From assembly GCF_029436685.1 (NCBI RefSeq), contig NZ_JAROCY010000014.1, positions 1-64,000 on the forward strand: a stretch of DNA of 64,000 bases, in the 5' to 3' direction. The position numbers and the translations under genes are program-made. The notes beneath the pieces are model-generated. The model made no database searches, was not told the origin of the DNA, and saw only the letters and a program-made list of their open reading frames with translations. Below are positions 1 through 8,835 of the stretch, in pieces. The stretch is from Novosphingobium cyanobacteriorum (GTDB taxonomy: Bacteria; Pseudomonadota; Alphaproteobacteria; Sphingomonadales; Sphingomonadaceae). The stretch's first letter is position 1. The number at the start of each line of letters is the position of its first letter.

Positions 1-1
1 C

Positions 2-181
2 ATGGTCGCGGACATGGAACTGACGTTCATCAAGGACCGGCAGCGCGCCGGGATCGAGGCGGCGCGCGCCGAAGGCGTCTACAAAGGCCGGAAGAAAAAC
101 ATCGATGACGATGAAATCCGACGTGGAAGCCCTGGCTCTGAACCACCGCAACCCTCGTGGCGCCAGGCCGTGAAGGTCTGA
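2..181 (+). pseudogene. C-terminal remnant of a serine recombinase/resolvase
   Basis: The open frame entering from the left edge reads MVADMELTFIKDRQRAGIEA and continues to GVYKGRKK and IDDDEIRR. This is the end of the catalytic domain and start of the linker of Tn3-type resolvases and invertases. In that family the next ~40 residues form a DNA-binding helix-turn-helix. Here the frame instead becomes a Pro/Ser-rich tail and stops at 179-181, so the HTH is lost and the gene is probably broken near base 125. The rest lies outside the window. It ends about 40 bp before pufA, where pufB would be expected, which suggests that a mobile element or rearrangement cut the puf operon. The ATG at position 2 is an internal Met, not a start. 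Confidence 0.72.
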
Positions 182-220
182 CGGGGCGGGGGCCATCAAT
201 CTTGCACAAGGATAATGCCC

Positions 221-406
221 ATGTGGAGGCTTTGGCTTATTTTCGATCCGCGCAGGACACTCGTTGCCCTGTTCGCTTTCCTGTTCGTGCTCGCACTGGT
301 GATTCACTTCATCCTGCTCAGCACTGACACCTACAACTGGCTCGATGGTCCGAACTCGGCGCAAGGCATGGCGCATGCCGCTGCTGCCGCAAAGCCGGCA
401 ACCTGA
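221..406 (+). CDS. pufA: Light-harvesting 1 complex alpha subunit
   Basis: LH1 alpha is a single-span membrane peptide that binds bacteriochlorophyll a and carotenoid in the ring around the reaction centre. The protein starts [20 protein letters not shown], has one hydrophobic helix (about residues 12-36) with the pigment-ligand His in [10 protein letters not shown], and ends in a short Ala-rich tail. The Trp and FDPRR motif before the helix are typical. An ATG also occurs at 215, but the AAGGA at 208-212 lies only 2 nt from it and 8 nt from the ATG at 221, so 221 is preferred. pufB, its normal upstream partner, is absent from the 214 bases before it. Confidence 0.93.
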   Translation: MWRLWLIFDPRRTLVALFAFLFVLALVIHFILLSTDTYNWLDGPNSAQGMAHAAAAAKPAT

Positions 407-421
407 CGGCAGCCTGTGCGA

Positions 422-460
422 GAGGCGGCGGCCTCACAACCGCCGCCTCCGGGGTTTTTT
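422..460 (+). terminator. Intercistronic hairpin between pufA and pufL
   Basis: A perfect 10-bp stem (GAGGCGGCGG at 422-431, CCGCCGCCTC at 440-449) with an 8-nt loop is followed by CGGGG and six T (455-460). It looks like an intrinsic terminator. In Rhodobacter a hairpin at the same place lets pufBA transcripts exceed pufLM transcripts by partial termination and by blocking 3' decay. The same role is inferred here. Confidence 0.82.
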
Positions 461-510
461 GAGCAACAGATCACAGATCCCGCCGTCTGGAGGCGGGGAG
501 GGGCAGAGCC

Positions 511-1335
511 ATGGCACTCCTTAGTTTCGAACGAAAATATCGCGTTCGCGGCGGCACCTTGATCGGCGGCGACCTGTTCGATTTCTGGGTGGGCCCGTTC
601 TACGTCGGCTTCTTCGGCGTGGTGACGGCGATCTTCGCATCGCTCGGCACCGCCCTCATCTTCTACGCCGCCTCGCAGGGGCCGACGTGGAACCCGTGGC
701 TGATATCGATCGCACCGCCCGACCTGAAATACGGGCTGGCGTTGGCGCCGCTGAAGGAAGGCGGATTCTGGCAGGTCATCACGATCTGCGCGCTGATCTC
801 CTTCGTTTCTTGGGCGCTGCGCGAAGTGGAGATCTGCCGCAAGCTGGGCATGGGCTATCACGTGCCCTTCGCCTTCGGCATGGCGATCTTCGCCTATTTC
901 ACGCTGGTGGTCATCCGGCCGGTCCTGCTCGGTGCGTGGCATTTCGGCTTCCCCTACGGGATCTTCAGCCATCTCGATTGGGTGTCGAACACCGGGTACC
1001 AGTATCTGCATTTCCACTACAACCCGGCGCACATGCTGGCGGTGTCGTTCTTCTTCACCACCACCCTGGCGCTCGCGCTGCACGGCGCGCTGGTACTTTC
1101 GGCGGTCAACCCGCCCGAAGGGGGCGAGGTCAAGACGCCCGAGTACGAGGACACTTTCTTCCGCGACCTGATCGGATACTCGGTCGGCACCCTCGGCATC
1201 CACCGCGTCGGTCTGCTGCTGGCGCTGAACGCCGGGTTCTGGAGCGCGGTGTGCATCGTGATCAGCGGGCCGCTGTGGACCAAGGGCTGGCCCGAATGGT
1301 GGACCTGGTGGCTCAACCTGCCGATCTGGTCGTGA
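511..1335 (+). CDS. pufL: Photosynthetic reaction centre L subunit
   Basis: L is one of the two core subunits of the type II reaction centre and carries special-pair bacteriochlorophyll, accessory pigments and quinone sites. The 274-residue protein has five membrane helices. Counting without the initiator Met, its histidines fall where they do in Rhodobacter sphaeroides: H153 (accessory BChl), H168, H173 (special pair, in FHYNPAHM), H190 and H230 (non-haem iron). E212, used in proton transfer to QB, is also present (PEYEDTFF). The start follows GGGGAGGGGC. It lies downstream of the pufA hairpin and 14 bp before pufM. No key residue is missing. Confidence 0.98.
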   Translation: MALLSFERKYRVRGGTLIGGDLFDFWVGPFYVGFFGVVTAIFASLGTALIFYAASQGPTWNPWLISIAPPDLKYGLALAPLKEGGFWQVITICALISFVSWALREVEICRKLGMGYHVPFAFGMAIFAYFTLVVIRPVLLGAWHFGFPYGIFSHLDWVSNTGYQYLHFHYNPAHMLAVSFFFTTTLALALHGALVLSAVNPPEGGEVKTPEYEDTFFRDLIGYSVGTLGIHRVGLLLALNAGFWSAVCIVISGPLWTKGWPEWWTWWLNLPIWS

Positions 1336-1349
1336 AGGAGCACTGAGCG

Positions 1350-2324
1350 ATGGCGACCTATCAGAACATTTTCACACAGGTGCAGTTGCGTGGTGAGCCG
1401 GAGGCCGGGATCGACCTGCCCGAAGGCAGCGAACCGCGCATCGGCGCCGGCACCTTCAACCACTGGCTCGGCCTGATCGGCCACGCGCAGATCGGCCCCG
1501 TCTATCTCGGCTGGACCGGCGTTCTCTCGCTGATCCTCGGCTTCGTGGCGATCGAGATCATCGGGCTGAACATGCTCGCCTCGGTCAACTGGAACCCGAT
1601 CCAGTTCGTCCGCCTGCTGCCCTGGCTCTCGCTCGAACCGCCGGGGCCGGAATACGGGTTCACCCCCTTCGTGCCACTCGCCAAAGGTGGATGGTGGATC
1701 CTTGCCGGCTTCAGCCTGACCTCTTCGGTCCTGCTGTGGTGGGTGCGTACCTATACCCGGGCCCGCGCGCTGGGCATGGGCACGCACGTGGCCTGGGCCT
1801 TCCTCAGTGCGATCTGGCTGTTTCTGGTGCTCGGCTTCATCCGTCCGTTCTTCATGGGCAGCTGGGCGGAAAGCGTGCCCTTCGGCATATTCCCGCACCT
1901 CGATTGGACCGCAGCCTTCTCGATCCGCTATGGCAACCTGTTCTACAACCCGTTCCACTGCTTCTCGATCGCTTTCCTTTATGGATCGACGCTCCTGTTC
2001 GCGATGCACGGGGCGACCATCCTCGCGGTCGGCCGCTATGGCGGTGAGCGCGAGATCGAGCAGATCACCGACCGTGGCACCGCATCGGAACGTGCGGCTC
2101 TTTTCTGGCGCTGGACCATGGGTTTCAACGCCACGATGGAATCGATCCACCGCTGGGCGTGGTGGTTCGCCGTGCTGACCACGCTGACCGGCGGCATCGG
2201 TATCCTTCTGACCGGTACCGTGGTCGACAACTGGTACCTGTGGGCACAGCAGCATGGCTATGCCCCGTCCTATCCCTCCACCGGGGTCGTCGATCCCGCC
2301 ACCTTGGGGAGCGCAGGGAAATGA
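1350..2324 (+). CDS. pufM: Photosynthetic reaction centre M subunit
   Basis: M pairs with L to form the reaction-centre core and binds the second special-pair BChl and QA. The protein has 324 residues. Without the initiator Met, the ligand histidines fall at the standard positions: H182 (in GIFPHLDW), H202 (FYNPFH, special pair), H219 and H266 (iron ligands, in MESIHRWAW). The start follows GAAGGAG. The stop overlaps the pufC start (ATGA), so the two are probably translationally coupled. The subunit looks intact. Confidence 0.98.
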   Translation: MATYQNIFTQVQLRGEPEAGIDLPEGSEPRIGAGTFNHWLGLIGHAQIGPVYLGWTGVLSLILGFVAIEIIGLNMLASVNWNPIQFVRLLPWLSLEPPGPEYGFTPFVPLAKGGWWILAGFSLTSSVLLWWVRTYTRARALGMGTHVAWAFLSAIWLFLVLGFIRPFFMGSWAESVPFGIFPHLDWTAAFSIRYGNLFYNPFHCFSIAFLYGSTLLFAMHGATILAVGRYGGEREIEQITDRGTASERAALFWRWTMGFNATMESIHRWAWWFAVLTTLTGGIGILLTGTVVDNWYLWAQQHGYAPSYPSTGVVDPATLGSAGK

Positions 2325-3436
2325 ACAGGATAACCGCCATCGCCCTTGGGGCGATCGCCACCCTGGCGCTGGGCGCCTGCGAACTGGCTCCGAAGGTCAC
2401 CAGCCAGAACGGCTATCGCGGCACGGGGGGAGACACCGTACAGCTGAAGAAGGTGGCCATGGCCAAGGACGAGGTTCCCGCGCCTCCCTATGATGCGCCA
2501 TCCACCGAAGGTCCGCGCGCCAAGGAAACGTATCAGAACGTGCAGGTACTGGGCGACGAATCCGCCGAGCAGCTAAGCTATACGATGGCCGCGATCACGC
2601 AGTGGGTCTCGCCCGAACAGGGCTGCAACTACTGCCACAACCCGGCCAACATGGCATCCGACGAGCTCTATACAAAGGTCGTCGCGCGGCGGATGTTGCA
2701 GATGACGCGCAACATCAACCACAACTGGCAGAGCCACGTGGCGCAGACCGGCGTCACCTGCTGGACCTGCCATCGTGGCCAGCCGGTGCCGACCAACCAC
2801 TGGACGATGCCAACGGACGCGCCCAAGGGCATCATCGGCAACCGCCACGGGCAGGACAACCCGGTTGCGGCGTCGGCCTATTCCTCCCTGCCCGAAGCCT
2901 CGCTCGCGCTCTATCTCACCGGCGATCCCAAGAAGGACCAGAACATCCGTGTGCAGTCCACCGACATGCATCCTTCGTCGGTGAACAAGACCAGCATCAT
3001 GAGCACCGAAAACTCCTATGCGGTCATGGCGCACACCTCGCAGGCGCTGGGAGTGAACTGCACCTTCTGCCACAACACCCAGTCGTTCCAGAGCTGGTCC
3101 ATCAGCACGCCACAGCGCGCCAAGGCCTGGTACGGCATCCGCATGGTGCGCGATACCAACGGGCAGTACATCAGCTCTCTGGCCGGGGTGTTCCCAGCCA
3201 ACCGCAAGGGGCCGCTGGGCGATCCGTTCAAGGTCAGCTGCGCCACCTGCCATCAGGGGAAGAACAAGCCGATGGGCGGGTACAAGATGGCCAAGGACTA
3301 TCACGCGCTGTGGGGCGATCCCGGCATGGCGCCGGTGCCCGCCGCAATGCCGACAGCCGGGCCAGCCCCGATGCCTGCAGCAACCACGCAACCGGTCGCC
3401 GTGGCCGCGCCGGCGAAGACGGCGAAGGCTGGCTGA
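2321..3436 (+). CDS. pufC: Reaction-centre tetraheme cytochrome c subunit
   Basis: PufC is a periplasmic, lipid-anchored tetraheme cytochrome that re-reduces the photo-oxidised special pair. Four haem-attachment motifs are visible: CNYCH, CWTCH, CTFCH and CATCH. The N-terminus is a lipoprotein signal ending LGAC, with Cys at about residue 20. The 371-residue length fits the family, and the C-terminus is an Ala/Pro-rich tail. Its ATG overlaps the pufM stop by 4 nt, and this start gives an intact lipobox whereas upstream in-frame sequence does not. Some sphingomonad phototrophs lack pufC, so its presence is informative. Confidence 0.96.
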   Translation: MNRITAIALGAIATLALGACELAPKVTSQNGYRGTGGDTVQLKKVAMAKDEVPAPPYDAPSTEGPRAKETYQNVQVLGDESAEQLSYTMAAITQWVSPEQGCNYCHNPANMASDELYTKVVARRMLQMTRNINHNWQSHVAQTGVTCWTCHRGQPVPTNHWTMPTDAPKGIIGNRHGQDNPVAASAYSSLPEASLALYLTGDPKKDQNIRVQSTDMHPSSVNKTSIMSTENSYAVMAHTSQALGVNCTFCHNTQSFQSWSISTPQRAKAWYGIRMVRDTNGQYISSLAGVFPANRKGPLGDPFKVSCATCHQGKNKPMGGYKMAKDYHALWGDPGMAPVPAAMPTAGPAPMPAATTQPVAVAAPAKTAKAG

Positions 3437-3484
3437 AACGGCACAGAACAATTCCTATCCCCCGCACACGTGTGGGCATCTGGA

Positions 3485-3520
3485 GGGTTCGACGGTCCGC
3501 CGGCGAACCCTTCCTTTTTT
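3485..3520 (+). terminator. Intrinsic terminator after pufC
   Basis: GGGTTCG (3485-3491) pairs with CGAACCC (3504-3510) and is followed by TTCCTTTTTT. It probably ends the puf transcript about 50 bp after pufC, leaving the next cytochrome to its own promoter. Confidence 0.75.
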
Positions 3521-3695
3521 GTCCGCCACGCAACCAGAAAGGAGGCTCCGGGTTCTGTTCTCCGATCCGCATGCTGCGGCCCCGCACGCCCGCAGAAATG
3601 GCCCCAAATGCCATGTTGCGCAGCATCAGGGACCGTGTTTTACTCGCGTGCCGTCATCCGTGACGCGCACCTTCCAGAGATAAAGGTGGATGCAA

Positions 3696-4220
3696 ATGAG
3701 GCATAAGATTCAATATCTTGCACTTGGCGCCGCGACTCTTCTGCTTGCGTCCTGCGGCGGTGGCGGCAGTGCCGAGAAAACCGCTTCGGAGCAGGCGCCC
3801 GCCGCTGCCGAAACGACCACCGCTGCGGCGGCAACCCCGGCTGCGGCCACCAGCGCGGCTGCTCCCGCTGCCGACGCCACCGACACGCTCGACGGCACCA
3901 CGCTCGCCTCGCTCACCGGCGATGCAGCGCACGGCAAGACGATCTTCACGCAGTGCCAGGCATGTCACTCGATCGAGGCCGGCAAGAACATGATCGGTCC
4001 GTCGCTGGCCGGCGTGGTCGGGCGCAAGGCCGGCAGCGAAGCCGGTTACAGCTACTCTGCCGCCAACAAGAACAGCGGCATCACCTGGACCGCGGAAAAG
4101 CTGTTCCAGTATCTGGAAAAGCCGATGCGCGTGGTCCCCGGCACCAAGATGACCTTCCCCGGCCTGCCCAAGGCGCAGGATCGTGCGGACGTGATCGCCT
4201 ATCTCAAGGCGCCAGCCTGA
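3696..4220 (+). CDS. Lipoprotein class I cytochrome c, probable electron donor to PufC
   Basis: This monohaem c-type cytochrome probably shuttles electrons in the periplasm, perhaps from the cytochrome bc1 complex to PufC. A lipoprotein signal (LLLASC) is followed by an Ala/Thr-rich tether of about 50 residues, one CQACH haem site, and a distal methionine candidate in PGTKMTFPG. GPSLAGVVGRKAG is typical of class I (c2/c550-like) cytochromes. A tethered cytochrome could work like cytochrome c-y of Rhodobacter, but it has a lipid anchor rather than a transmembrane anchor. The ATG at 3696 fits the AAAGG at 3682-3686 better than the ATG at 3690. It sits between the puf terminator and a convergent hemA. 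Confidence 0.82.
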   Translation: MRHKIQYLALGAATLLLASCGGGGSAEKTASEQAPAAAETTTAAAATPAAATSAAAPAADATDTLDGTTLASLTGDAAHGKTIFTQCQACHSIEAGKNMIGPSLAGVVGRKAGSEAGYSYSAANKNSGITWTAEKLFQYLEKPMRVVPGTKMTFPGLPKAQDRADVIAYLKAPA

Positions 4221-4263
4221 TTCCATCCACCTGCAGCCCGGTCGGGACCGGACCGGGCATGCA

Positions 4264-4297
4264 AAAGGGCTGCGAACCGATCGGCTCGCAGCCCTTT
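4264..4297. terminator. Bidirectional terminator between cytochrome c and hemA
   Basis: A perfect 12-bp inverted repeat (AAAGGGCTGCGA at 4264-4275 and TCGCAGCCCTTT at 4286-4297) lies between two convergent genes. A/T runs flank both sides, so it can serve both strands. Confidence 0.85.
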
Positions 4298-4316
4298 GCT
4301 TTTGCCGGTTACCGGA

Positions 4317-5537
4317 TCAGGCGGCGGCCGAGCGCCGCGCCAGTTCGCATTGCGACCAGATGTCGCTCAGCGCCTCGATCAGCCGGTCGATATCGCCATC
4401 GCTGTGGACCGGTGACGGCGTGATGCGCAGCCGCTCGGTGCCCCTCGGGACCGTGGGATAGTTGATCGGCTGCACATAGATGCCGTGGTTGTCCATCAGC
4501 CAGTCGCTGATCCGCTTGCACTTCTTGGGGTCGCCCACCATCACCGGGATGATGTGGCTGGGGTTGTGCAGGTGGGGGATGCCCATTGCGTCCAGCCGGC
4601 GGCGCACCGTGGCCACGCGTTCCTTGTGCCGCGCCCGCTCGATCTCGCTGGCCTTCAGGTGGCGGATGCTCGCCGCAGCGCCCGCCGCCAGCGCCGGTGG
4701 CAGCGCGGTGGTGAAGATGAAGCCGCTGGCGAAAGTGCGCACGAAGTCGCACAGCGCTTCAGACGCAGCGATATAGCCGCCCATCACGCCAAAGGCCTTG
4801 CCCAGCGTACCCTCGATCACCGTGATCCGGTCCATCAGGCCTTCACGTTCGGCCACGCCGCCGCCGCGCGGGCCATAGAGGCCGACCGCGTGGACCTCGT
4901 CGATGTAGCTCATCGCGCCATGCGCTTCGCAAACATCAAGGATCTCGGCGATCGGTGCGATGTCGCCATCCATCGAATAGACGCTCTCAAACGCGACCAG
5001 CTTGGGCACATCGGGACCGTATTCCGCAAGCAACTCGTTCAGATGCGCGGGATCGTTGTGGCGCCATACGCGGCATGTGGCGCGCGAATGGCGGATGCCC
5101 TCGATCATCGATGCGTGGTTCAGCGCGTCGGAAAACACCACGCATCCGGGAATCTTCGCGGCCAGCGTACCAAGGCCTGCCCAGTTGGACACATAGCCGC
5201 TGGTGAACAGCAGGGCGCTTTCCTTGCCATGCAGATCGGCCAGTTCCTGTTCCAGCAGCACGTGGTGGTGGTTGGTGCCAGAAATGTTGCGGGTGCCGCC
5301 GGCTCCCGCGCCGCATTCGTCCAGCACCTCGTGCATCGCCTCCAGCACTTCAGGGTGCTGGCCCATGCCGAGGTAGTCGTTGGAGCACCACACTGTGATC
5401 GGGTGCGTGCGATCCTCGATATAGCGCGTGGCGTGGGGGAAGTTGCCACAGCGGCGCTCGATCTCGGTGAAGATGCGATAGCGGCCTTCCTCGCGGACCG
5501 AGTCCAGTTCCCCCTTGAAGTAGGTTTCGAAATCCAT
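4317..5537 (-). CDS. hemA: 5-aminolevulinate synthase
   Basis: It condenses glycine and succinyl-CoA to 5-aminolevulinate, the first step of tetrapyrrole synthesis by the Shemin route. The 406-residue protein is a PLP enzyme of the alpha-oxoamine synthase family. It shows [12 protein letters not shown] and the PLP-binding lysine in TLGKAFG at residue 247 (Lys248 in the Rhodobacter enzyme). The start at 5537 gives [11 protein letters not shown], the usual N-terminus; longer in-frame extensions are out-of-family. It is the last gene of the bchF-to-hemA block, so precursor supply is tied to pigment synthesis. A second copy elsewhere in the genome is possible. Confidence 0.96.
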   Translation of the reverse strand: MDFETYFKGELDSVREEGRYRIFTEIERRCGNFPHATRYIEDRTHPITVWCSNDYLGMGQHPEVLEAMHEVLDECGAGAGGTRNISGTNHHHVLLEQELADLHGKESALLFTSGYVSNWAGLGTLAAKIPGCVVFSDALNHASMIEGIRHSRATCRVWRHNDPAHLNELLAEYGPDVPKLVAFESVYSMDGDIAPIAEILDVCEAHGAMSYIDEVHAVGLYGPRGGGVAEREGLMDRITVIEGTLGKAFGVMGGYIAASEALCDFVRTFASGFIFTTALPPALAAGAAASIRHLKASEIERARHKERVATVRRRLDAMGIPHLHNPSHIIPVMVGDPKKCKRISDWLMDNHGIYVQPINYPTVPRGTERLRITPSPVHSDGDIDRLIEALSDIWSQCELARRSAAA

Positions 5538-5569
5538 CGTCGTCGGTCCTCTCGTCCGTGTTCGTTTGT

Positions 5570-6349
5570 TTAGTTCGCAGGATGGCGCACGGGCAGCGCC
5601 CAGCCCCACAGGGCCCCGTCCCGAAAAGGTAGGGCCAGGAAAATGTGTTCGAGCGCACCCAGCGCGGCGAGCGCGAAGAGCAGGCTTGCGCCTGCGGCCT
5701 CGGCACTGCTCGCCGGGGCGGAGAGTGCGGCAGACCCCAGCCACCCGGCTAGCGCCAGACAGCCCGCAATCGCCGCAAACAGCTCAACGCCCAGCCGGGG
5801 CTTGCCGAAATAGCTCTTAAGGTAGCCAAGGTGCGGTGGCAGTATGTCGGTGCTCATGTTGGGTACGCCCAGGAAGATCGCGATCTTGGTGCTCAGCCGC
5901 ATTGCAAAGAGCAGCGCGAACGCCATCGCACCCACTTGGTTGGGTGCATCATGGCTCATCCAGATCAGCCCCAGCGCACTCAGCGCCAGCGCCACTTCGT
6001 GCCAGGCCACCGCCGCCACCGCGTGGCAGAACCGCTGCCATCCGCTGGCGAGCGGCGGACAGGGTTCGCGCCGCGGGCCCGTCACAACGCCGGTCAGGAA
6101 GCTGATCTCGTGCCACGCCCACACCAGGATCGCCCCCGCCAGCGAGGCATAGACCCCCACCAGCGTGGCCGAGTGCATCGATACTGCCACCATGCCGATG
6201 CCGCAGATCGCCGCCACCGCTGCCAGCAGCAGGCTGCGCGGGAAGGTGCGGCGCTCGCGGTTGTCCAGCCACGCCACCAACCCGGTCGCGAAGAACCAGA
6301 TCAGGATCGTCGCCACTACGGGCAGGACGTGGCCGGTCCAGCTCACCAC
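5570..6349 (-). CDS. puhE: PuhE, photosynthetic complex assembly membrane protein
   Basis: This polytopic membrane protein of 259 residues has about seven hydrophobic helices. Sequence such as [16 protein letters not shown] and [11 protein letters not shown] matches the PuhE (DUF3623) family. PuhE affects reaction-centre and LH1 assembly and pigment levels in Rhodobacter capsulatus; its molecular action is unclear. It overlaps the end of acsF by 7 nt, which implies coupled translation, and is followed by hemA after about 30 bp. Confidence 0.88.
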   Translation of the reverse strand: MVSWTGHVLPVVATILIWFFATGLVAWLDNRERRTFPRSLLLAAVAAICGIGMVAVSMHSATLVGVYASLAGAILVWAWHEISFLTGVVTGPRREPCPPLASGWQRFCHAVAAVAWHEVALALSALGLIWMSHDAPNQVGAMAFALLFAMRLSTKIAIFLGVPNMSTDILPPHLGYLKSYFGKPRLGVELFAAIAGCLALAGWLGSAALSAPASSAEAAGASLLFALAALGALEHIFLALPFRDGALWGWALPVRHPAN

Positions 6350-7434
6350 GCAGGCTGCATCCGGACCGTGGCGGGTAGCTCGTTGCGGCGCGGCCGCATC
6401 AAATACATGCGTGCAAAGTTCGCACCCGCGCCCGCCATGCCGCTCATGCGCAAGAATGCGCCGCCGATGCCGCCCCGGCGCTTGCCTTCGTCGATCCGGC
6501 GGCTGGCGGCTAGCAGGCGGTCCATTGCCCGGCGAAAGCGTGGATCGTCGGTATCCAGTTCCACCGGAAACACCTGCCGGCTGATCTGGGTGCAGATCGT
6601 GAACACGCGAAAATCGTACTCGGTGGGGTTCAGCCCCAGCGCCTTATGGAACACCGGTCGCGCGTGGTCACGCACATACATGGTGGAGTACACCGCCAGC
6701 AGGAAGAACCGCACCCACAGCTTGTTCAGGCCGGTCAGCAACTTGGGGTCCGCGCGCAGCAGCAGGGCAAAGGCCTCGCCATGGCGGAACTCGTCGTTGC
6801 ACCAGGATTCGAACCACTGGAAGATCGGGTGGAAGCGCAGCTCCGGGTGCGCCGCCAGCTGGCGGTAGATCGCGATATAGCGGGCATAGCCGATTTTCTC
6901 CGACAGGTAGACCGAGTAGAAGATGAATTTCGGCTTGAAGTAATGGTATTTCTTGGCCTTGGTCAGGAAACCCAGATCGATGCCAATGCCTTCGTCCTTC
7001 AGCGCCTCGTTGATGAATCCGGCGTGGCGACTCTCGTCGCGGGCCAACAGCTTGAACAGCAGCTTCATGTCCGGGTTCGTCGTCCGCCGCGCCATCTCGG
7101 CATAGAGGATGCAGCCTGAAAACTCCGAGGTCAGCGAACTGACCAGGAAGTCGATGAACTCGGCGCGCAGTTCCGGCTCCAGCCCAGCGATGATCCCGGC
7201 AAAGCTGCCCTCGCGCTTGAAGTGCTTCTTGTTCGGGTCGCTGACCATCTCGGCCATCAGCTCGTCCCACTCCTTGCGGACCAGTGAGACGTCGATCGAA
7301 TCAAGCGCCTTGAAATCGGTGGTGTAGAAGCGCGGGCTCAGCACGGTTTCGTGTTGCACCATGGCGTGCACGTCGGGCTTTTCAGTAGTGGCCGGCGCGG
7401 CGTCGGACCGCTCGATCACGGTATGGGCGTTCAT
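6343..7434 (-). CDS. acsF: Aerobic Mg-protoporphyrin IX monomethyl ester oxidative cyclase
   Basis: AcsF forms the isocyclic fifth ring of (bacterio)chlorophyll using O2, the route expected for an aerobic phototroph in place of the oxygen-independent BchE. The 363-residue protein has diiron-carboxylate motifs: a Glu near residue 104, DESRH at 133-137, and a second DEFRH motif further on. The first ~30 residues are variable and lack motifs. It overlaps orf96 upstream and puhE downstream by a few bases. No bchE is visible in the window. Confidence 0.95.
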   Translation of the reverse strand: MNAHTVIERSDAAPATTEKPDVHAMVQHETVLSPRFYTTDFKALDSIDVSLVRKEWDELMAEMVSDPNKKHFKREGSFAGIIAGLEPELRAEFIDFLVSSLTSEFSGCILYAEMARRTTNPDMKLLFKLLARDESRHAGFINEALKDEGIGIDLGFLTKAKKYHYFKPKFIFYSVYLSEKIGYARYIAIYRQLAAHPELRFHPIFQWFESWCNDEFRHGEAFALLLRADPKLLTGLNKLWVRFFLLAVYSTMYVRDHARPVFHKALGLNPTEYDFRVFTICTQISRQVFPVELDTDDPRFRRAMDRLLAASRRIDEGKRRGGIGGAFLRMSGMAGAGANFARMYLMRPRRNELPATVRMQPAW

Positions 7435-7721
7435 CTCAGGCTCCCAGGATTGAAGCTGACCTCATAGAGTTCGGTCAGGCCAAGGTAGGCGATCGCCCGT
7501 GTCCAAACGCGCAGCAGAAGCCCCGCGCGGACGACCGTGGCCGTCCGTTCGAACACGGCGTTTTCGCCAAAGGCCACGCGGATCGGGTCGCCATGCACGC
7601 GGACCCGGTCGCCGGGCCGGACGGCCAGGTTGCCCTCCAGCTCGACATGCGCGTGGAAATGCGCCTCGCTCTGCTCCACTGCCAAGCGGCAGGGCACCTC
7701 GAAGGCGCGCGGGCGGATCAT
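7431..7721 (-). CDS. Conserved small photosynthesis-cluster protein between puhC and acsF
   Basis: The 96-residue product has no membrane helix. It contains [20 protein letters not shown], suggestive of a small beta-barrel, and a C-terminal helix near [16 protein letters not shown]. It overlaps puhC by 4 nt and acsF by 4 nt, so it is expressed as part of the operon and is very unlikely to be a chance ORF. A gene at this place is recalled from other alphaproteobacterial photosynthesis clusters, but I know of no assigned function. Position suggests a role in cyclase function or reaction-centre assembly; this is inference only. Confidence 0.75.
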   Translation of the reverse strand: MIRPRAFEVPCRLAVEQSEAHFHAHVELEGNLAVRPGDRVRVHGDPIRVAFGENAVFERTATVVRAGLLLRVWTRAIAYLGLTELYEVSFNPGSLR

Positions 7722-8215
7722 GCCTGATTTTCCTTGGCCGCGGTTCCATCAAGGAAGCGGGCAAAGGCGGCCCGGTTGGTTGCGCCGAAGGAGCCGAGCT
7801 CGATCGACCGGCCGGTCGCCGGGTCGCGCAGCGTGAGCGATCCATTCTCCCACTGCGTCAGTTCGAACGGCGCCGCTGGGCCGATGCCGTTCATTCGTCT
7901 TTCGCGGGCCATCCCGCGCATCACTCCGCGCACGAAGCCGCCGCCGTCGTTCTCGCCGATCAGCACGGCCAGCGTCGCGTCGTCGTCGGCATCGCGCACC
8001 ACCACCGCGCCATCGGCACGGTCGATGAACACCAAGTTGCGCACTTCGGCGGCCACCACGCCGGTCTTCGCCCGCTCCACCGCCGGCACCGCCTCGCGGC
8101 TCAGCACGCCTGCGCGCACCAGCCCGGTCAGCGCCAGCGTCGTCGCCACCAGCGCGCCTGCCAGGATCAGCGCCGGGCGGGGAACGGTGTTCTCGTGCGA
8201 ATGCGCGTGGCTCAT
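7718..8215 (-). CDS. puhC: PuhC, photosynthetic complex assembly protein
   Basis: The 165-residue protein has one N-terminal transmembrane segment (about residues 14-36) and a periplasmic domain ending in LTLRDPATGRSIELGSFG, which matches the PuhC family. PuhC in Rhodobacter capsulatus is needed for proper reaction-centre/LH1 organisation. Its ATG overlaps the puhB stop by 4 nt, and its stop overlaps the start of the 96-residue ORF, so the puh genes are read as one unit. Confidence 0.9.
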   Translation of the reverse strand: MSHAHSHENTVPRPALILAGALVATTLALTGLVRAGVLSREAVPAVERAKTGVVAAEVRNLVFIDRADGAVVVRDADDDATLAVLIGENDGGGFVRGVMRGMARERRMNGIGPAAPFELTQWENGSLTLRDPATGRSIELGSFGATNRAAFARFLDGTAAKENQA

Positions 8216-8835
8216 GCCGCCACTCCCTGCAGCGCGCCTTCGATCGCCGGTCCGCTCGTGGTGGCGGCAACGGGCGCTTCATTAGGCACCACCGCAGCGC
8301 AGGCCCTCGCCAGCGCCTCGGCCAGCTTCGGCGCATCGGTCAGAGCGCGCAGCATCGGCTGCGGACGGGACACACGGAACGGGCGCGCGTGCGGCCACAG
8401 CATGGCATAGCCCAGCCGGTGCCGACCGATCAGGCTCAGCGCGATGTCTCCATGTCCGTTCGCGCCCTTGCGCAGGTCGGCCGATCCGATCAGCCCCAGC
8501 GGCAGGTTGATGCACTTGTTCAGCGCCACGCCGACGCGCAGAACCACTCGGCGGTTGGTCAGGGTATAGACCGTGGTCCGCGCCACCAGCACCGCGAACA
8601 GCGTCAGCAGCCCCTGCAGGATCATGCCTGCAACCACGATCGCCGCTGCGCCGAACAGGTTGCCGCCGGCGAGCGATAGCAGCGCCAGCCCGCCGAAATA
8701 GACCGCGAGCCAGCGCGTGAACAGCGCATCCCGGCGAAAGGCGCGCCAGTCGGGCGATGCCTGCCAGATGATGCGCTCGCCGGCGGGAAGGTCGCCCGGC
8801 AGGCCGCGCACCGGCTCGTGGTCGTATTCGGTCAT
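8212..8835 (-). CDS. puhB: PuhB, reaction-centre assembly protein
   Basis: PuhB is a membrane protein that aids reaction-centre assembly before LH1 joins. The 207-residue protein begins with an acidic N-terminus and ERIIWQASPDW, has hydrophobic helices at about residues 45-90, and then a bacterial PH-like region (TTVYTLTNRRVVLRVG). The frame is open upstream, but the ATG at 8835 overlaps the puhA stop by 4 nt and gives the family N-terminus, so it is chosen. Confidence 0.91.
   Translation of the reverse strand: MTEYDHEPVRGLPGDLPAGERIIWQASPDWRAFRRDALFTRWLAVYFGGLALLSLAGGNLFGAAAIVVAGMILQGLLTLFAVLVARTTVYTLTNRRVVLRVGVALNKCINLPLGLIGSADLRKGANGHGDIALSLIGRHRLGYAMLWPHARPFRVSRPQPMLRALTDAPKLAEALARACAAVVPNEAPVAATTSGPAIEGALQGVAA

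Noticed and set aside
2..181. A functional resolvase gene
   Set aside because: The HTH end is missing and the frame ends in unrelated sequence, so only a remnant is supported.
331..1203. Leftward 290-residue ORF over pufA/pufL
   Set aside because: Antisense shadow in high-GC DNA; rich in Arg/Gln/His repeats and opposite a clear pufL.
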